This document shows, in pieces, positions 62,217 to 64,000 of a stretch of DNA of 64,000 bases (the stretch's first letter is position 1; the number at the start of each line of letters is the position of its first letter). Source of the DNA: Lentisphaerota bacterium (GTDB taxonomy: Bacteria; Verrucomicrobiota; Lentisphaeria; Victivallales; Victivallaceae); the NCBI GenBank assembly GCA_015061605.1, contig SUWH01000004.1, forward strand, positions 44,884 through 108,883, read 5' to 3'. Below the pieces are notes generated by a model. The model was given only the letters and a program-made list of their open reading frames with translations. It was not told where the DNA came from and ran no database searches. Position numbers and translations under genes: made by a program.

Positions 62217-63646
62217 GAAAGGCAATATTTTTTGACCGCGACGGAGTGGTCAATGTGGAAGTGTCCTATTTGTGCGAACCCGATAAAACTGAACTTATTC
62301 CCGGGTGCGCCGAAGCGATCCGCAAGATCCATGAAGCCGGATTTCTGGCGATCGCTGTAACCAATCAATCCGGCATCGCCCGGAATATGTATACGGTCGA
62401 TGATATGATGAGCGTTCACGCAAGGATACAGAAATTACTGCTTGCCGAAGGTGCTGATTGTACCGTTGATGCCTTTTATTTCTGCCCGCACCACAAGGAT
62501 TTTTCCGGAGAGTGCAGCTGCCGCAAACCGGCACCGGGAATGCTGATGAAAGCGGCAGAAGATTTCAATATCGACCTTGAAAATTCATATATGATCGGCG
62601 ACCGGCTTTCCGATCTGCGTGCCGGAAGTGCCGCCAATTGCAAGAATTGCATACTGGTAAAAACCGGCTATGGCGAAAATGAAATTGAAAAAGCCCGCGA
62701 AGCAAATTTCGCCGTTGCAGAAGATCTGCTCGATGCAGTAAATCACTGTCTTGGAGAAGAACTGCCGCTTATAACCATTGGAGTATCCGCCTACAACCGG
62801 GAAATTTTTCTGCCGGAATGTCTGGATTCATTGCTGGCGCAAACCTATAAAAATATTGAAATCATCGTAGTCGATGACGGTTCAAAAGACAACACAAAAC
62901 AACTGGTCACAGAAAAATATCCGCAAGTCCGTTACATATACAAAGAAAACGGCGGCGATGCTTCGGCAAAAAACCGGGCGGCCCGCGAAGCAAAAGGGGA
63001 ATATATAGTTTTCAACGATTCCGACGATGTTTTTCTCCCGGATGCTGTGGAGAGATTGTATAAAGCGATGGTCGATGGACAAGCGCAGTACGGCAGAGAA
63101 GTGATCGCCTACGGCACTTACGAGGGCATTGATGAAAACAGTGTCCGTTATCCGGCAAAGAACAAAGTGGCAGTTTTACCCTCAGGAAATATCACGGAGA
63201 ATTTGTTGAAAAATGTACTGGTTTGCAGTACCGGAGTTCTGCTGCCGGTAAAAAGTTTCCTTGCGGATGGCGGATATGATGAATCATTGCGCTGTATGCA
63301 TGATTGGAAGCTGTCTTTGGAACTGTCGCTCGAATTTCCATTTACAGCAGTACAGGAACCGGTTTTCCTGCGACGCAGACACAGCAGCAATCTCTCCGCC
63401 GCTTCCTACCGGGGAAGCAAAACTGCACTGGATGTTTTTGAAGAGTTTGTCGCTGCCAATCCGGAGCTGTCTGCCCGTTTCGGCAAAGTCATCCGCCGTC
63501 GCCGCGCCACGTTGCACGGTCGGCTGGCCCGGGAAGCGGCAAAAGAAAAATCAGATAAAAAAATCATCCACGAGCATCTTAAAACTGCTCTTGCCAATCA
63601 TTTTACACTGAAACATCTCGTCCGCTATATTAAAAATGTGATGTGA
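62210..63646 (+). CDS. Fusion of a HAD phosphatase (GmhB-like) and a family 2 glycosyltransferase
   Basis: The 478-residue protein starts at GTG 62210 (or 62213), with GGAGG six bases upstream and overlap with the ispE stop. Residues 1-~180 form a histidinol/heptose-type HAD phosphatase: FFDRDGVVN (Asp9, Asp11), VTNQSGIARN, zinc ligands in FCPHHKD and ECSCRKPAPGM, and MIGDRLSDLRAG. From ~186 a GT2 domain follows: ITIGVSAYNREIFLPECLDSLLAQTYKNIEI, VVDDGSKD, the DxD-like FNDSDDVF near 268 and a C-terminal helical tail. Heptose metabolism and sugar transfer to envelope glycans are the likely joint role. Confidence 0.88.
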   Translation: MVRKAIFFDRDGVVNVEVSYLCEPDKTELIPGCAEAIRKIHEAGFLAIAVTNQSGIARNMYTVDDMMSVHARIQKLLLAEGADCTVDAFYFCPHHKDFSGECSCRKPAPGMLMKAAEDFNIDLENSYMIGDRLSDLRAGSAANCKNCILVKTGYGENEIEKAREANFAVAEDLLDAVNHCLGEELPLITIGVSAYNREIFLPECLDSLLAQTYKNIEIIVVDDGSKDNTKQLVTEKYPQVRYIYKENGGDASAKNRAAREAKGEYIVFNDSDDVFLPDAVERLYKAMVDGQAQYGREVIAYGTYEGIDENSVRYPAKNKVAVLPSGNITENLLKNVLVCSTGVLLPVKSFLADGGYDESLRCMHDWKLSLELSLEFPFTAVQEPVFLRRRHSSNLSAASYRGSKTALDVFEEFVAANPELSARFGKVIRRRRATLHGRLAREAAKEKSDKKIIHEHLKTALANHFTLKHLVRYIKNVM

Positions 63647-63651
63647 TCAGC

Positions 63652-64000
63652 GGCTTGCTGAATTGGCTCGTTGCAGTCGGACAAGTCGGACAAGTCGGAC
63701 AAGTCGGACACGCGGCACAACCGACCATCCGGCATCCGCAGACATAAAGACAATCGGCGGCTTAAAGAGTAAGACAGCGTGGGCTTGCTGAATTGGCTCG
63801 TTGCAGTCGGACAAGTCGGACGGGTCGGACACGCGGCACAACCGACCATCCGGCATCCGCAGACATAAAGACAATCGGCGGCTTAAAGAGTAAGACAGCG
63901 TGGGCTTGCTGAATTGGCTCGTTGCAGTCGGACAAGTCGGACGGGTCGGACACGCGGCACAACCGACCATCCGGCATCCGCAGACATAAAGACAATCGAG
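63652..64000 (+). repeat. Tandem 121-130-bp repeats with internal 9-nt units
   Basis: Copies start at 63652 (130 bp), 63782 (121 bp) and 63903 (cut by the window end). Each begins GGCTTGCTGAATTGGCTCG, has a run of 9-nt units (GTCGGACAA, GTCGGACGG, GTCGGACAC), then the block with GCATCCGCAGAC and ATAAAGACAAT and a GGCGGCTTAAAGAG spacer. Copy 1 has four 9-nt units and copies 2 and 3 have three, which accounts for the 9-bp length difference. The leftward frames over it encode (Ser-Asp-Leu)n and look spurious. It is related to 191-269. Confidence 0.95.

Noticed and set aside
63625..63995. Leftward frames encoding Ser-Asp-Leu repeats
   Set aside because: They are read from tandem DNA repeats with no start signals, and are best explained as repeat translation.
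63652..64000. CRISPR array
   Set aside because: Units are contiguous, without unique spacers, and no cas genes are present.

Overview
The window most likely comes from the genome of a Lentisphaerota (Victivallales-type) bacterium, a Gram-negative anaerobe that degrades glycans; GC content looks close to one half. The evidence is a DUF1501/DUF1549/PPC-domain trio typical of the Planctomycetes-Lentisphaerae group, a pseudopilin starting its mature part with [18 protein letters not shown], several secreted polysaccharide-acting proteins, lipid A and outer-membrane chaperone genes (lpxD, Skp/OmpH), and many lipoproteins. The assignment is inferred from protein families, not from a marker-gene search.

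Layout. 1-1085 is a repeat field: a truncated sodium:solute symporter remnant fused to 9-nt tandem repeats, a 10-nt tandem array, a duplicated 109-bp block, a copy of the 3' end of tRNA-Thr, and a small inverted-repeat element. 1086-9752 holds tRNA-Thr and tRNA-Gly, thioredoxin-like and lipoprotein genes, an oxidoreductase, tadA, nahK with a divergent AraC/PocR regulator, and an operon of two overlooked small proteins with a coiled-coil membrane protein. 9759-16545 carries two divergent cysteine desulfurases, a TolB-like protein, folC, tgt and a DJ-1 protein. 16546-25731 is the accessory glycan region: a nuclease gene with a structured leader, a secreted glycosidase-like protein, a pseudopilin with an unusual hairpin-array leader, a LacI regulator, a pectate-lyase-like protein, and nagB with a ROK regulator. 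25749-31601 is the PPC/DUF1501/DUF1549/Rid operon. 31690-39290 is a long leftward housekeeping run: ABC transporter, dnaX, rph, SRP RNA, accD, isochorismatase-like hydrolase and aminotransferase. 39672-45596 has a stand-alone 5'-3' exonuclease, a candidate small RNA, a GNAT enzyme, argC, a large symporter and an SH3-domain protein. Rightward from 45650 come a Xer recombinase, hrpB, a heparinase-like lyase, a Dabb protein, then guaB-skp-lpxD-Sel1-membrane protein. The right end has a leucine-binding-like lipoprotein, pyrH, a GnnA-like oxidoreductase, ispE, a HAD-glycosyltransferase fusion, and tandem 121-130-bp repeats related to those at the left end.

Genes that appear to work together: NahK, NagB and the ROK regulator fit amino-sugar use, and the LacI, pectate-lyase-like, pseudopilin and glycosidase-like genes look like one regulated polysaccharide locus. 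LpxD, the GnnA-like oxidoreductase, Skp and the HAD-GT2 fusion fit cell-envelope construction. The most unusual sequence signals are the hairpin array with constant 7-nt linkers inside the pseudopilin gene, the candidate small RNA with two CU-rich motifs in its loop, and a family of GC-rich dispersed intergenic repeats that recurs in at least five gaps.
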